DNA from: Streptantibioticus cattleyicolor NRRL 8057 = DSM 46488
Lineage (GTDB): Bacteria; Actinomycetota; Actinomycetes; Streptomycetales; Streptomycetaceae
Assembly (NCBI RefSeq): GCF_000240165.1
Contig: NC_017586.1
Location: 1,736,001-1,800,000 of the forward strand
Length of the DNA: 64,000 bases
Direction: 5' to 3'
The notes under the pieces are model-generated. The model saw only the letters and a program-made list of their open reading frames with translations. It had not been told where the DNA came from and did no database searches. A program made the translations under genes and the position numbers. Below, piece by piece: positions 28,629 through 36,639 of this stretch (its first letter is position 1; the number at the start of each line of letters is the position of its first letter).

Positions 28629-28905
28629 GGGTGACTCCTCGCTCCACGCATCGTCTTCGGCTCTCCGCCGGTCCGCTGGGTCGCTGCGGGGACACCCCTG
28701 CACGCCCCCGTTCTGTTGCGTTCCGCGCTGCGGCACGGAGGGGGTGAGAAGGAGATCGGGGTGACCCCAACCTCCTATCTCACCCTCTCCCGCGAAGAGA
28801 GGCACCCGCACGACGGCGGAAGGGGGTGTGTCGGGGGTGTCCCCGCAGCGACCCAACAGCCGGAGCCAATCTGTGGCGGATACGGGGAGCGAGGAATCAC
28901 CCCCG
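28629..28905. repeat. 275-bp imperfect inverted repeat (large palindrome)
   Basis: The left arm (28629-28767) and the reverse complement of the right arm (28768-28905) match over most of their length. The best block is GGGTCGCTGCGGGGACACCC near 28678-28697 and its complement near 28834-28853; outer ends are CTCCTCGCTCC-like. No transposase or open frame with coding character is present. It could be a MITE-like element or a very large terminator/processing hairpin between rne and rplU. The rest of the gap (28,471-28,628) shows nothing I can name. Confidence 0.65.
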
Positions 28906-29012
28906 GCGCGCCACCGACCCCGCACCGGCAATAGGCGAAGCCCACCCCGTGCCGAACCAAACCAAAACCCACCCCCACCCCCCACCGGGCAGAGGCGAAG
29001 GGGTGCGCCCGA

Positions 29013-29380
29013 GCACCCGAATCCGGCGGAGCCGGCCACCACGGCAGCGGTCGGTGCGGGCGCAGCGGGGACCCGGGGGCGCCCCCACCACCCCGGGGCC
29101 GACGGGGCAACCCCGGCACCCCGAAACGGGCGAACCGGCCACCACGGCAAGGGCAACGGCAGCGCGGGCACGGTGGGGGGCCGGGGGCGCCCCCGACCAC
29201 ACCGGGCCCGCCGGAGGCAGCCCCGCACCCCGAAACGGGCGAACCGGCCACCACGACAAGGGCAACGGCACCGCGGGGGTCCGGGGCTGACGGGGCAGCC
29301 CCGGCAACCTCAAGCGGGCGAGGCGGCCGCCACGGCGAGGGCCCGCCCAGCCCCGCGCGCAGCGGGGGCGGGGGCGGGCC
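29013..29380. repeat. four degenerate tandem GC-rich repeats
   Basis: Units begin at about 29013, 29116, 29225 and 29303 and are 78-109 bp long. Each opens with GCACCCCGAAACGGGCGAAC or a variant, continues with CCGGCCACCACGGCAAGGGC and ends in a G/C palindrome. The array lies just downstream of the rne stop. No coding role is apparent; open frames across it have low-complexity composition only. Confidence 0.65.
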
Positions 29381-29402
29381 CTTGGGGGACGGGACGGGAC
29401 CT

Positions 29403-32400
29403 TTACGGGGTGGTTTCCGGCGCGGTCGTCGTCTTCTTGGCGGTGGTCTTCTTAGCCGCCGTCGTCTTCTTGGCCGTCGTCGTCTTCTTGGCCGCCGCCT
29501 TCTTGGCGGTGGTTGTCTTCTTCGCGGCCGTGGTCGTCTTCTTGGCCACTGCCTTCTTGGCGGTGGTCGTCTTCTTGGCCGCCGTCTTGCGGGTGGCGCG
29601 CTTCTTGGGCGCCTCGGCCTCCGGCTCCGGCTCCGGTTCCGGCTCACGCGCCGGGGTGGAGATGACCACCACCGCGGCGTCACCGGCCGAGGCCGGCGGG
29701 GGGCCGGCCGGGGCGGATGCCTTGCGGGCGGCACGGCGCGGGCGCACCGGGCGGGCCTCGGGGGCCGGCGTCGGAGCCGGTTCCGGGGCGGGTTCGGGCG
29801 TGGTCTCGGCGACCGGCAGGACGATCTCGGCCGCGGCCGGTTCGGTGACGGTCTTCGGCGACCCCGCCGGGGCCGTCGCCTTGCGCGGGGCGCGCCGCCG
29901 GGTCGCACGTACCGGCTCCGGTTCCGGTTCCGGCTCCGGTTCAGGCGCGGGCGCCGGTTCCGGCTGCGGCTCAGGCTCGGCGGCCGGTTCGACGACCGGT
30001 TCGACGACCGGCTCGGGTTCCCGTACCGCACGGCGCCGGCCGCGCGAGCGGGAGGCCACCGCGGCGGCCTCCGCCTCGGCCGGACTGCCGAACCACTCCT
30101 CCTCCTCGGCCTCGGCCTCCACGGCCGGGACCTCGGGTTCGGCGGGCAGCTCCTCGGCGGCCGGCTCGACGGCGGCCGGGGCCGGCTTGCCCTTCTTCTT
30201 CCGCTTGCCGCCGCCACCGGCGGTGGTCGCCTGGTCCATGTGGACGATGACGCCACGGCCGTTGCAGTGCACGCAGGTCTCGGAGAACGACTCCAGCAGG
30301 CCCTGGCCGACCCGCTTGCGGGTCATCTGGATCAGGCCCAGCGAGGTGACCTCGGCCACCTGGTGCTTGGTGCGGTCGCGGCCCAGGCACTCCAGCAGGC
30401 GGCGCATGACCAGGTCCCGGTTGGACTCCAGCACCATGTCGATGAAGTCGATCACGATGATGCCGCCGAGGTCGCGCAGGCGCAGCTGGCGCACGATCTC
30501 CTCGGCCGCCTCCAGGTTGTTCCTGGTGACCGTCTCCTCCAGGTTGCCGCCCTGGCCGGTGAACTTGCCGGTGTTGACGTCGATGACGACCATCGCCTCG
30601 GTGCGGTCGATCACCAGCGAACCGCCGGACGGCAGCCAGACCTTGCGGTCCAGCGCCTTCAGCAGCTGCTCGTCGATCCGGTAGGTGGCGAAGACGTCCA
30701 CCTCCGAGGTCCACTTCTGGAGCCGGTCGGTCAGGTCGGGCGCGACGTGCGAGACGTATCCGTGGATGGTCTCCCAGGCGTCGTCGCCGCTGATGATGAC
30801 CTTGGAGAAGTCCTCGTTGAAGATGTCGCGGACCACCCGGACGGTCATGTCCGGCTCGCCGTACAGCAGGCTGGGCGCGTTGCCGTTCTTCGCGTTCTTC
30901 TGGATCTCCTCCCACTGCGCCTGCAGCCGGGAGACGTCCCTGGACAGCTCTTCCTCGCTGGCGCCCTCGGCGGCGGTGCGCACGATCACGCCCGCGTTCT
31001 CCGGGACGATCTTCTTGAGGATCTGCTTGAGCCGGGCCCGTTCGGTGTCGGGCAGCTTACGGCTGATGCCGGTCATCGAGCCCTCGGGCACGTAGACCAG
31101 GTAGCGGCCGGGGAGGGAGACCTGGCTGGTCAGCCGGGCGCCCTTGTGGCCGATCGGGTCCTTGGTGACCTGCACCAGCACCGACTGGCCGGACTTGAGC
31201 GCGGACTCGATGCGGCGCGGGCCACCGCCGAGGCCCATCGCCTCGAAGTTGACCTCACCGGCGTAGAGCACGGCGTTGCGGCCCTTGCCGATGTCGACGA
31301 AGGCGGCCTCCATCGACGGCAGGACGTTCTGCACCTTGCCGAGGTAGACGTTGCCGACGTAGGAGGTGGCCTGCTCCTTGTTGACGAAGTGCTCGACCAG
31401 GACGCCGTCCTCCAGGACGCCGATCTGGGTGCGGTCGCCGTTCTCGCGGACCACCATCACCCGTTCGACGGCCTCGCGGCGGGCCAGGAACTCGGCCTCG
31501 GTGATGATCGGCACCCGGCGGCGGCCCTGCTCCCGGCCCTCGCGGCGGCGCTGCTTCTTGGCCTCCAGCCGGGTCGAGCCCTTGATGGACTGGACCTCGT
31601 CGGAGGGTTCGGCCTTCTTGCGCGGCTCGCGGATCTTGACGACGGTGCGCTCGGGGTCGTCGGCCTCGGGCTCGCCCTCCACGGCGGTCTCGCCGCTGCG
31701 CCGACGGCGGCGACGGCGACGGCGGCTGGTGCTGGTGCCGGTGGCGTACTCGCCGGCCTCGGCGTCCTCGCCCTCCTCGGGCTCGCCCTCCTCGGCGGCG
31801 TGTTCCTCGTCCTCGGCGTGCTCGGCCGCGGTCTCCTCGGCCTCGGCGGCGTCACCGCGGCGACGGCGACGGCCGCCCCGACGGCGGCGGCGGGAGGGGC
31901 GCTCCTCGCCCGACTCCTCGTCCCATTCGGCCTCGTGCTCGGCCTCGGCCTCCTCCGCGCGCTCGGCGGATTCGGCGCTCTCCTCCTCGGCCGGGGCGGT
32001 CTCGGCGACCGTGACCTCCTCGGCCGGGCCGCGGCGGCGACGACGGCGGCGCGAGGCGCCCTCCTCGGGCTCCTCCTCGTCGCGGACGGCGGCCGGGGGC
32101 TCGGGGGCGGCGGCCGGGGTGAAGACCGGCGGCTGGAAGACGGCCGTCGGCGGACGGACGGCGCGGCGGCGGCGGCCACCGGTCGGGGCCGGTTCGGCCT
32201 CCTCCTCGGCGGCGGGCTCGGCGGCGGGCCGCGGCTGGTCGGCGGTGCCGTGGGCGAAGGCCGGCGGGCCGGCCGGGGCGACCGCCCGGCGGGCGCCACG
32301 GCGGCGTCCGCGCGGCGTCTCCTCGGCGGCGGGCTCCGGGGCGGCGGGCTCGGCGGCGGCCTTGTCGGCCAGGGCGGTGCGCGGCTCCTCGGCCGGGGCC

Positions 32401-33134
32401 GGGGCGGCGGCGCGGGGCTCCTCGACCGGCTCGGCGAGCGAACCGGGCTTCAGCCGCCGCGACCCGTCCTCGGCCAGGTCGGCGGTGCGCTTGCGGGAAC
32501 GGCGGGACGCCGCCGGGGTTTCGGCGGCCTCCGGCTCGGCGGCGGCGCGCTTGCGGGTACGGCGGGCGCGCGGGGCCGGGGCTTCGGCCTGGGCGGGCTC
32601 GGGCTGCGCCGCCTCGGGCCGCGCGGGCTCCTCGGCGGCCTGCTCCTCGCCGACGGCCGGAGGGCCCGCGGGGGCGGTCGCCTTGCGCGTCGCACGGCGC
32701 CGGGTGCGCGCCTCGGGGGCCGCCGCCTCTTCGGCCTGCGGGGTGGTCTCCTCGGTGGCGGCGGCGCGGGTGGCGCGGCGGCGGGTACGGGCCGGCGCCT
32801 CCTCGGCGGCCGGGGCCTCGGCGGCCGGCTCCTCGCTCACGGCCGGCGGGCCGACGGGCGCGGTCGCCTTGCGCGTCGCACGCCGCCGGGTACGCGGCGC
32901 GGGGGCCTCCTCGGACGGCGGGGCCTGCTGCGGCTCGGCCGCCGGAGCCGGGGTCGCGGGGGTGACGACCTCGGCGGCCGTCTCCTGTGCGGCGGACGGC
33001 GGACCCGCCGGGCGGGCGGCCGCCCGGCGCCTGCGACGCGGCGCGGCGGACGTACCGCCTTCGGCGCTCACGCCGGAATCGTTGCTGCTGGGCGCCTCGG
33101 GCGCCGCATTACCGGGCTCGGGGATATCGAGCAT
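29403..33134 (-). CDS. rne: ribonuclease E/G family endoribonuclease
   Basis: 1243 residues from ATG at 33134 (M-L-D-I-P-E-P-G-N). A long N-terminal extension (to about residue 540) alternates Ala/Glu-rich blocks with basic R-R-R-R-A-A-A-type clusters. The catalytic core follows: S1 domain with A-F-V-D-I-G-K-G-R-N-A, then the DNase-I-like domain with V-V-I-D-V-N-T-G-K-F and I-V-I-D-F-I-D-M, and the zinc-link C-V-H-C-N-G-R-G. The C-terminal tail has repeated A-K-K-T-T units, histone-H1-like and presumably RNA-binding. This is the actinobacterial arrangement with the catalytic domain in the middle. The 33,135-33,381 gap is its probable promoter and leader. Confidence 0.95.
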   Translation of the reverse strand: MLDIPEPGNAAPEAPSSNDSGVSAEGGTSAAPRRRRRAAARPAGPPSAAQETAAEVVTPATPAPAAEPQQAPPSEEAPAPRTRRRATRKATAPVGPPAVSEEPAAEAPAAEEAPARTRRRATRAAATEETTPQAEEAAAPEARTRRRATRKATAPAGPPAVGEEQAAEEPARPEAAQPEPAQAEAPAPRARRTRKRAAAEPEAAETPAASRRSRKRTADLAEDGSRRLKPGSLAEPVEEPRAAAPAPAEEPRTALADKAAAEPAAPEPAAEETPRGRRRGARRAVAPAGPPAFAHGTADQPRPAAEPAAEEEAEPAPTGGRRRRAVRPPTAVFQPPVFTPAAAPEPPAAVRDEEEPEEGASRRRRRRRGPAEEVTVAETAPAEEESAESAERAEEAEAEHEAEWDEESGEERPSRRRRRGGRRRRRGDAAEAEETAAEHAEDEEHAAEEGEPEEGEDAEAGEYATGTSTSRRRRRRRRRSGETAVEGEPEADDPERTVVKIREPRKKAEPSDEVQSIKGSTRLEAKKQRRREGREQGRRRVPIITEAEFLARREAVERVMVVRENGDRTQIGVLEDGVLVEHFVNKEQATSYVGNVYLGKVQNVLPSMEAAFVDIGKGRNAVLYAGEVNFEAMGLGGGPRRIESALKSGQSVLVQVTKDPIGHKGARLTSQVSLPGRYLVYVPEGSMTGISRKLPDTERARLKQILKKIVPENAGVIVRTAAEGASEEELSRDVSRLQAQWEEIQKNAKNGNAPSLLYGEPDMTVRVVRDIFNEDFSKVIISGDDAWETIHGYVSHVAPDLTDRLQKWTSEVDVFATYRIDEQLLKALDRKVWLPSGGSLVIDRTEAMVVIDVNTGKFTGQGGNLEETVTRNNLEAAEEIVRQLRLRDLGGIIVIDFIDMVLESNRDLVMRRLLECLGRDRTKHQVAEVTSLGLIQMTRKRVGQGLLESFSETCVHCNGRGVIVHMDQATTAGGGGKRKKKGKPAPAAVEPAAEELPAEPEVPAVEAEAEEEEWFGSPAEAEAAAVASRSRGRRRAVREPEPVVEPVVEPAAEPEPQPEPAPAPEPEPEPEPEPVRATRRRAPRKATAPAGSPKTVTEPAAAEIVLPVAETTPEPAPEPAPTPAPEARPVRPRRAARKASAPAGPPPASAGDAAVVVISTPAREPEPEPEPEAEAPKKRATRKTAAKKTTTAKKAVAKKTTTAAKKTTTAKKAAAKKTTTAKKTTAAKKTTAKKTTTAPETTP

Positions 33135-33381
33135 GCGGGCTTTTCTCCCGTCACGCTCCCGGGCGCCGCGCTCGGTTCCGGCCACGTCGCCGCTGCTCGG
33201 CGGTCTCGCGGCGCGGGGCGCGGGCGCCACACGGGAGCTGTCGTCTCACTCGCCGGGCCCGTGGGTACGGGACCGGCGAAAGTCTTCTGGTCAGCGCGTC
33301 GCCGGACCTCGGGCCCTCTTCGCCCTGGTACGGACGAGGAGGCAGGCTCCCGCTTCGTCGGCGACACGTCAACGACGGTCC

Positions 33382-34206
33382 TTACGCGGAACCACCAGGC
33401 ACCGTCGCGGCGGACAGCCCGGCGGCCTGGGTTGAGGCGGCCGTGGCGGCGTCGCGGTCCGGCGCCAACGGATCGGTCACCGTGCCGGACTCCTCGTCGA
33501 GCGGCCCCTGCGCCAGCCTGGTCACCGCTGCGGGGACCGGCGGCGCGAGGTCGGCCGCCGCACGGAGGCCGGACAGGACGTCGTCGGGTCGTACGGCGGG
33601 TGTCGAATGCCGAACAACCAGCCGCAGTATCGCACAGCCATCGGGTCCCGGCCTATCGCCGTCACCGACCCCGTGCTCGAACGCCCCCTCGGTGGCCTGC
33701 CCCTGCTGGGATCCGGCCACCGTCAGGGCGAGCACCGCACCGCGTGCGTCGAAGGTACGCAGACCGTTCTTGGTGGTCCGCTCCACCTCCACCTGCTCGG
33801 CGGCGAGGAACGCGGCGACCGCGCGCCGCGCCTGCTCGACGGCGACCCCGTCGAGGCGCAGCTGCCACACCGAGCCCTCCAGCCGTTCCGCGAGGCCGGA
33901 GGTGTGCGCCTCGACCGCCTCGGTCACGTCGAGACCGGCCGGAAGCGACTCGTCCAGCAGGACGCGCAGCTCCTCGGGGTCGCGCCGGGCCGCCAGGGCG
34001 ATCTCCAGGTACTCCGCCTCGCTGGCCACGCCGGTGGGTGCGGCGCCCGCGTACGAGACCTTGGGGTGCGGGGTGAACCCGGCCGAGTACGCCATGGGCA
34101 CCTCGGCGCGGCGCAGCGCCCGCTCGAAAGCGCGCTGGAAGTCGCGGTGGCTGGTGAACCGGAGGCGTCCGCGCTTGGTGTAACGCAACCTGATGCGCTG
34201 CACCAC
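33382..34206 (-). CDS. TIGR03936 family radical-SAM-linked protein
   Basis: 274 residues from the GTG at 34206. V-Q-R-I-R-L-R-Y-T-K-R-G-R-L-R-F-T-S-H-R-D and P-M-A-Y-S-A-G-F-T-P-H-P-K are the family signature. An open stretch upstream encodes G-K-R-Q-P-E-G-P-P-P-A-P, so a CTG start at 34245 is possible. The family is normally encoded next to a TIGR03960 radical SAM gene and rne; its biochemical role is unknown. In this genome the prophage is inserted a few hundred bases upstream. Confidence 0.9.
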   Translation of the reverse strand: MVQRIRLRYTKRGRLRFTSHRDFQRAFERALRRAEVPMAYSAGFTPHPKVSYAGAAPTGVASEAEYLEIALAARRDPEELRVLLDESLPAGLDVTEAVEAHTSGLAERLEGSVWQLRLDGVAVEQARRAVAAFLAAEQVEVERTTKNGLRTFDARGAVLALTVAGSQQGQATEGAFEHGVGDGDRPGPDGCAILRLVVRHSTPAVRPDDVLSGLRAAADLAPPVPAAVTRLAQGPLDEESGTVTDPLAPDRDAATAASTQAAGLSAATVPGGSA

Positions 34207-34344
34207 AGGTGCCGGCGGCGGGCCTTCGGGCTGTCGCTTGCCCAGTGTCGTTCAGTCCCTCGTTACGTACGTGGGGCCCGTGCGGGCCCGTTTGTCACGT
34301 CCCAGGGTACGCGGACGGGCGCGGGCGTGTTACCGGTGGTGCGC

Positions 34345-34375
34345 GAAGCGCCCGCCCTGGGCGGGCGGGCGCTTA
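34345..34375. terminator. hairpin downstream of the interrupted host gene
   Basis: Strong stem with GCGCCCGCC pairing to GGGCGGGCGC, placed just beyond the stop at 34390 on the minus strand. Probably the terminator of the interrupted gene. Confidence 0.65.
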
Positions 34376-34389
34376 GGTGTCGGCGCGGG

Positions 34390-34467
34390 TTACTCGACGA
34401 CCGTGAGGGGAAGGAGCTTCTTGCCGGTGGGGCCGATCTGGATCTCCGTCCCCATCTGCGGGCAGAC
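34390..34467 (-). pseudogene. 3' remnant of host gene interrupted by the prophage (attL region)
   Basis: On the minus strand the frame C-P-Q-M-G-T-E-I-Q-I-G-P-T-G-K-K-L-L-P then L-T-V-V-E ends in TAA at 34390. Its body would continue to the right, where the integrase starts at 34504, so the gene is probably cut by integration. The exact crossover is not visible because attR lies outside the window; I place attL between about 34,440 and 34,500. From memory, phage phiJoe integrates at SCO2603, near rne in S. coelicolor, so the same locus may be used, but this is not verified. Confidence 0.6.
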
Positions 34468-34503
34468 CGCAACGGCCCCACAACCGGAAGGTACTGTCCC
34501 CGC

Positions 34504-36129
34504 ATGGGCAGAAGATCCAGGACGGCCCCTGCCGCACGTCAGAAGAGCTACACCATAGAAACAGAGTGGACCTCAGCAGACCTCGCGCTGCTAGAGGATC
34601 TGCTAGCGGCTGAGGCCCTACTGCCAGAGGATGCCCCCCGCGCTCTCCTCTCTATACGTCTCTCAGTCCTCACCGAGGACACCACGTCCCCTGTCCGCCA
34701 AGAGCTTGACTTGCGGATCAAGGCCAGGGAGATGGGGTGCCGCGTCGTTGGCGTGGCAAGCGACCTCAACGTAAGCGCGACCAAGGTGCCACCGTGGAAG
34801 CGCAAGCAGCTCGGAGACTGGCTCAACAACCGCGCACCCGAGTTTGACGTCATCCTGTTTTGGAAGCTCGATCGCTTCGTGCGGCGGCTCTCCGACCTGT
34901 CCGCCATGATCGACTGGTGCTTGAAGTACGGGAAGAACCTCGTCTCCAAGCACGACCCCATCGACCTGAAGTCAACCGTCGGCAAGATCATGGTGACGAT
35001 CATTGGGGGCATCGCAGAGATCGAGGCCGCGAACACAAGTACCCGGGTGACAAGCCTGTGGGACTACACGAAGACTCAGAGCGACTGGCTTGTCGGGAAG
35101 CCGACGTACGGGTACAAGACAGCGGAGAAGGACGGGAAGGTTGTCCTTGTCTATGACGAGGACGCTTACAAGGCACTGCACTGGGCCAGACGCATGGCTC
35201 GTCGTGGCGTGTCCGCCTCTTACATGGTCCGAGTGATCAAGCGATCCAAGCTGATGGGCGAGGGCCTAACCACCACCACCCTGCTGCGCAGGTTGAGGAA
35301 CCCCGGGCTCATGGGCCTCCGCGTAGAGGTGAAGCAAGAGAAGGGTAAGCGCCGGTCCGTGCTGGTGCTCGGCACTGACGGTAAGCCGATCCGTGTTGCC
35401 CCCCCGATCTTCACGCCCGAGGAGTTTGACACCCTCCAGGCCGACCTTGACAAGCGGTCGAAGGACCAACCTCATCGCCAGCCTGGCGGCGCGACCAAGT
35501 TCTTGGGCGTGCTCATCTGCCACGACTGCAAGACACACATGACCAACCACACCTCGACCAACAGGATCGGCACGTACAGCTACCTGCGGTGTCAGGGCTG
35601 CAAGAGCGGAGGGTACGGGATCCCCAACGCCGAGATGGTCTACGGGCGGCTTGTCCTGGACGTGCTTGAAGCCATCGGGGACTTCCCCGTGCAAGTCCGC
35701 GAGTACGCCAAGGGTGCCGACGCCCGGAAGGAAGCCAAGCGTCTGGAGGAGTCGATCTCTCAGTACATGAAGGACCTGGAGCCAGGAGGCCGCTACACGA
35801 AGACCTCGTTCACGAGGGAACGCGCGCAAGCTACGTTGGACCGCCTCATCACGGAACTGGCCGCCATAGACCCGGCCACGACCCAGGACCGATGGGTCAA
35901 CGTCCACAACGGCAAGACGTTCCGCGAGCAGTGGGAGGAAGGAGGCATCGACGCCATGGCGGCCGACCTGTTCCGCGTCGGTATCCGGTGCGAGGTGACC
36001 AGGACCAAGGTCCCCAAGCAGCGCGCTCCGGAGGTGCACCTGCGGCTGCTCATACCCAAGGACGTGAGAGAACGCCTAGTAATAAAGGAAGACGACTTCG
36101 CCGGAGCCCTCGGGGGGCGTAGGCAGTGA
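34504..36129 (+). CDS. int: large serine integrase
   Basis: 541 residues from ATG at 34504; the upstream open frame belongs to the host gene and intergenic DNA. The resolvase catalytic domain is N-terminal: the nucleophile Ser is in L-L-S-I-R-L-S-V, with conserved D-R-F-V-R-R. A recombinase domain (Y-G-Y-K-T ... G-L-R-V-E) follows, then a zinc ribbon with C-H-D-C and C-Q-G-C, and a C-terminal coiled-coil region. Such enzymes catalyse attP x attB integration without host factors. Catalysis by a serine integrase requires a recombination directionality factor for excision, not identified here. No TAG codons. Confidence 0.95.
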   Translation: MGRRSRTAPAARQKSYTIETEWTSADLALLEDLLAAEALLPEDAPRALLSIRLSVLTEDTTSPVRQELDLRIKAREMGCRVVGVASDLNVSATKVPPWKRKQLGDWLNNRAPEFDVILFWKLDRFVRRLSDLSAMIDWCLKYGKNLVSKHDPIDLKSTVGKIMVTIIGGIAEIEAANTSTRVTSLWDYTKTQSDWLVGKPTYGYKTAEKDGKVVLVYDEDAYKALHWARRMARRGVSASYMVRVIKRSKLMGEGLTTTTLLRRLRNPGLMGLRVEVKQEKGKRRSVLVLGTDGKPIRVAPPIFTPEEFDTLQADLDKRSKDQPHRQPGGATKFLGVLICHDCKTHMTNHTSTNRIGTYSYLRCQGCKSGGYGIPNAEMVYGRLVLDVLEAIGDFPVQVREYAKGADARKEAKRLEESISQYMKDLEPGGRYTKTSFTRERAQATLDRLITELAAIDPATTQDRWVNVHNGKTFREQWEEGGIDAMAADLFRVGIRCEVTRTKVPKQRAPEVHLRLLIPKDVRERLVIKEDDFAGALGGRRQ

Positions 36130-36341
36130 GCAAGTACGTAGACGACTTCTTGGCAGCACGCGCAGCCGACGGGACACCGATCGACGGGCCGGCCGTCCTT
36201 CAGATGCTCGTCGACGCCTACCGCGAAGCCGTAGACCTCGGGCAAGGAGCCACAGCGACGGCATACGGCAAGTTGCTGCTCCGCATCGCGGACCAGCAGT
36301 TCGGGGAGCATCCGGAAGCCGGTGAGTGGCTGTCCCCTTGA
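36126..36341 (+). CDS. small phage protein downstream of integrase
   Basis: 71 residues, GTG start at 36126 overlapping the integrase stop by four bases, so translation is coupled. Mostly helical, acidic, no recognisable domain (M-S-K-Y-V-D-D-F-L-A-A-R; Y-G-K-L-L-L-R-I-A-D). It could be an excision or immunity accessory because of its place, but nothing in the sequence proves this. Ends just before a strong terminator. Confidence 0.7.
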   Translation: MSKYVDDFLAARAADGTPIDGPAVLQMLVDAYREAVDLGQGATATAYGKLLLRIADQQFGEHPEAGEWLSP

Positions 36342-36350
36342 TCAACAAGT

Positions 36351-36380
36351 GAGCCCCCCGCCTTCATGGGCGGGGGGCTC
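36351..36380. terminator. bidirectional terminator between integrase and early operon
   Basis: Perfect 12-pair stem GAGCCCCCCGCC / GGCGGGGGGCTC with a six-base loop between two convergent transcription units. Confidence 0.85.
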
Positions 36381-36382
36381 AC

Positions 36383-36457
36383 TCATAGCTTGCTCGGGTC
36401 GTACGGCTCCACGTTGCCGTCCTCGTCAACGATCACGATCTCACTGGTCACTGTCAT
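36383..36457 (-). CDS. very small acidic protein (24 residues)
   Basis: ATG at 36457 preceded by a strong ribosome site (GGGGGGAGA, about six bases upstream), stop TGA at 36383. M-T-V-T-S-E-I-V-I-V-D-E-D-G-N-V-E-P-Y-D then P-S-K-L. Last gene of the leftward operon before the terminator. No function recognised. Confidence 0.5.
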   Translation of the reverse strand: MTVTSEIVIVDEDGNVEPYDPSKL

Positions 36458-36486
36458 GGGCAGTCTCCCCCCAACCTGCCGGCCTC

Positions 36487-36639
36487 TCACTCACACCTCG
36501 TTGCCTGCTGGTCCTCGGCGCACGTTGCGCATAGCCCGGCTTCCACGCCGTTCCAGTCGAACAGGCCGGCTGCCAGCATGTTTTGGCAGCACTCGCAGTC
36601 TTCGGTGTCGTCGTCCTAGCCGTGGTCGTAGTCGTACAT
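36487..36639 (-). CDS. small zinc-ribbon protein with in-frame amber codon
   Basis: Start ATG at 36639 overlaps the polA stop (ATGA). The frame is M-Y-D-Y-D-H-G, then TAG at codon 8 (36616-36618), then an intact 42-residue continuation with C-E-C-C and C-A-T-C pairs and stop TGA at 36487. The four-cysteine layout suggests one bound zinc. Without read-through only a seven-residue peptide is made, so this gene depends on amber decoding. Predicted residue at the TAG is Tyr by analogy with the rest of the prophage. Confidence 0.7.

Noticed and set aside
29013-29380. CRISPR array
   Set aside because: Units are long, degenerate and lack regular repeat-spacer structure; no cas genes nearby.
29382-34076. 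1564-residue plus-strand open frame opposite rne
   Set aside because: Low-complexity Gly/Leu/Arg composition; mirror of the rne coding frame.
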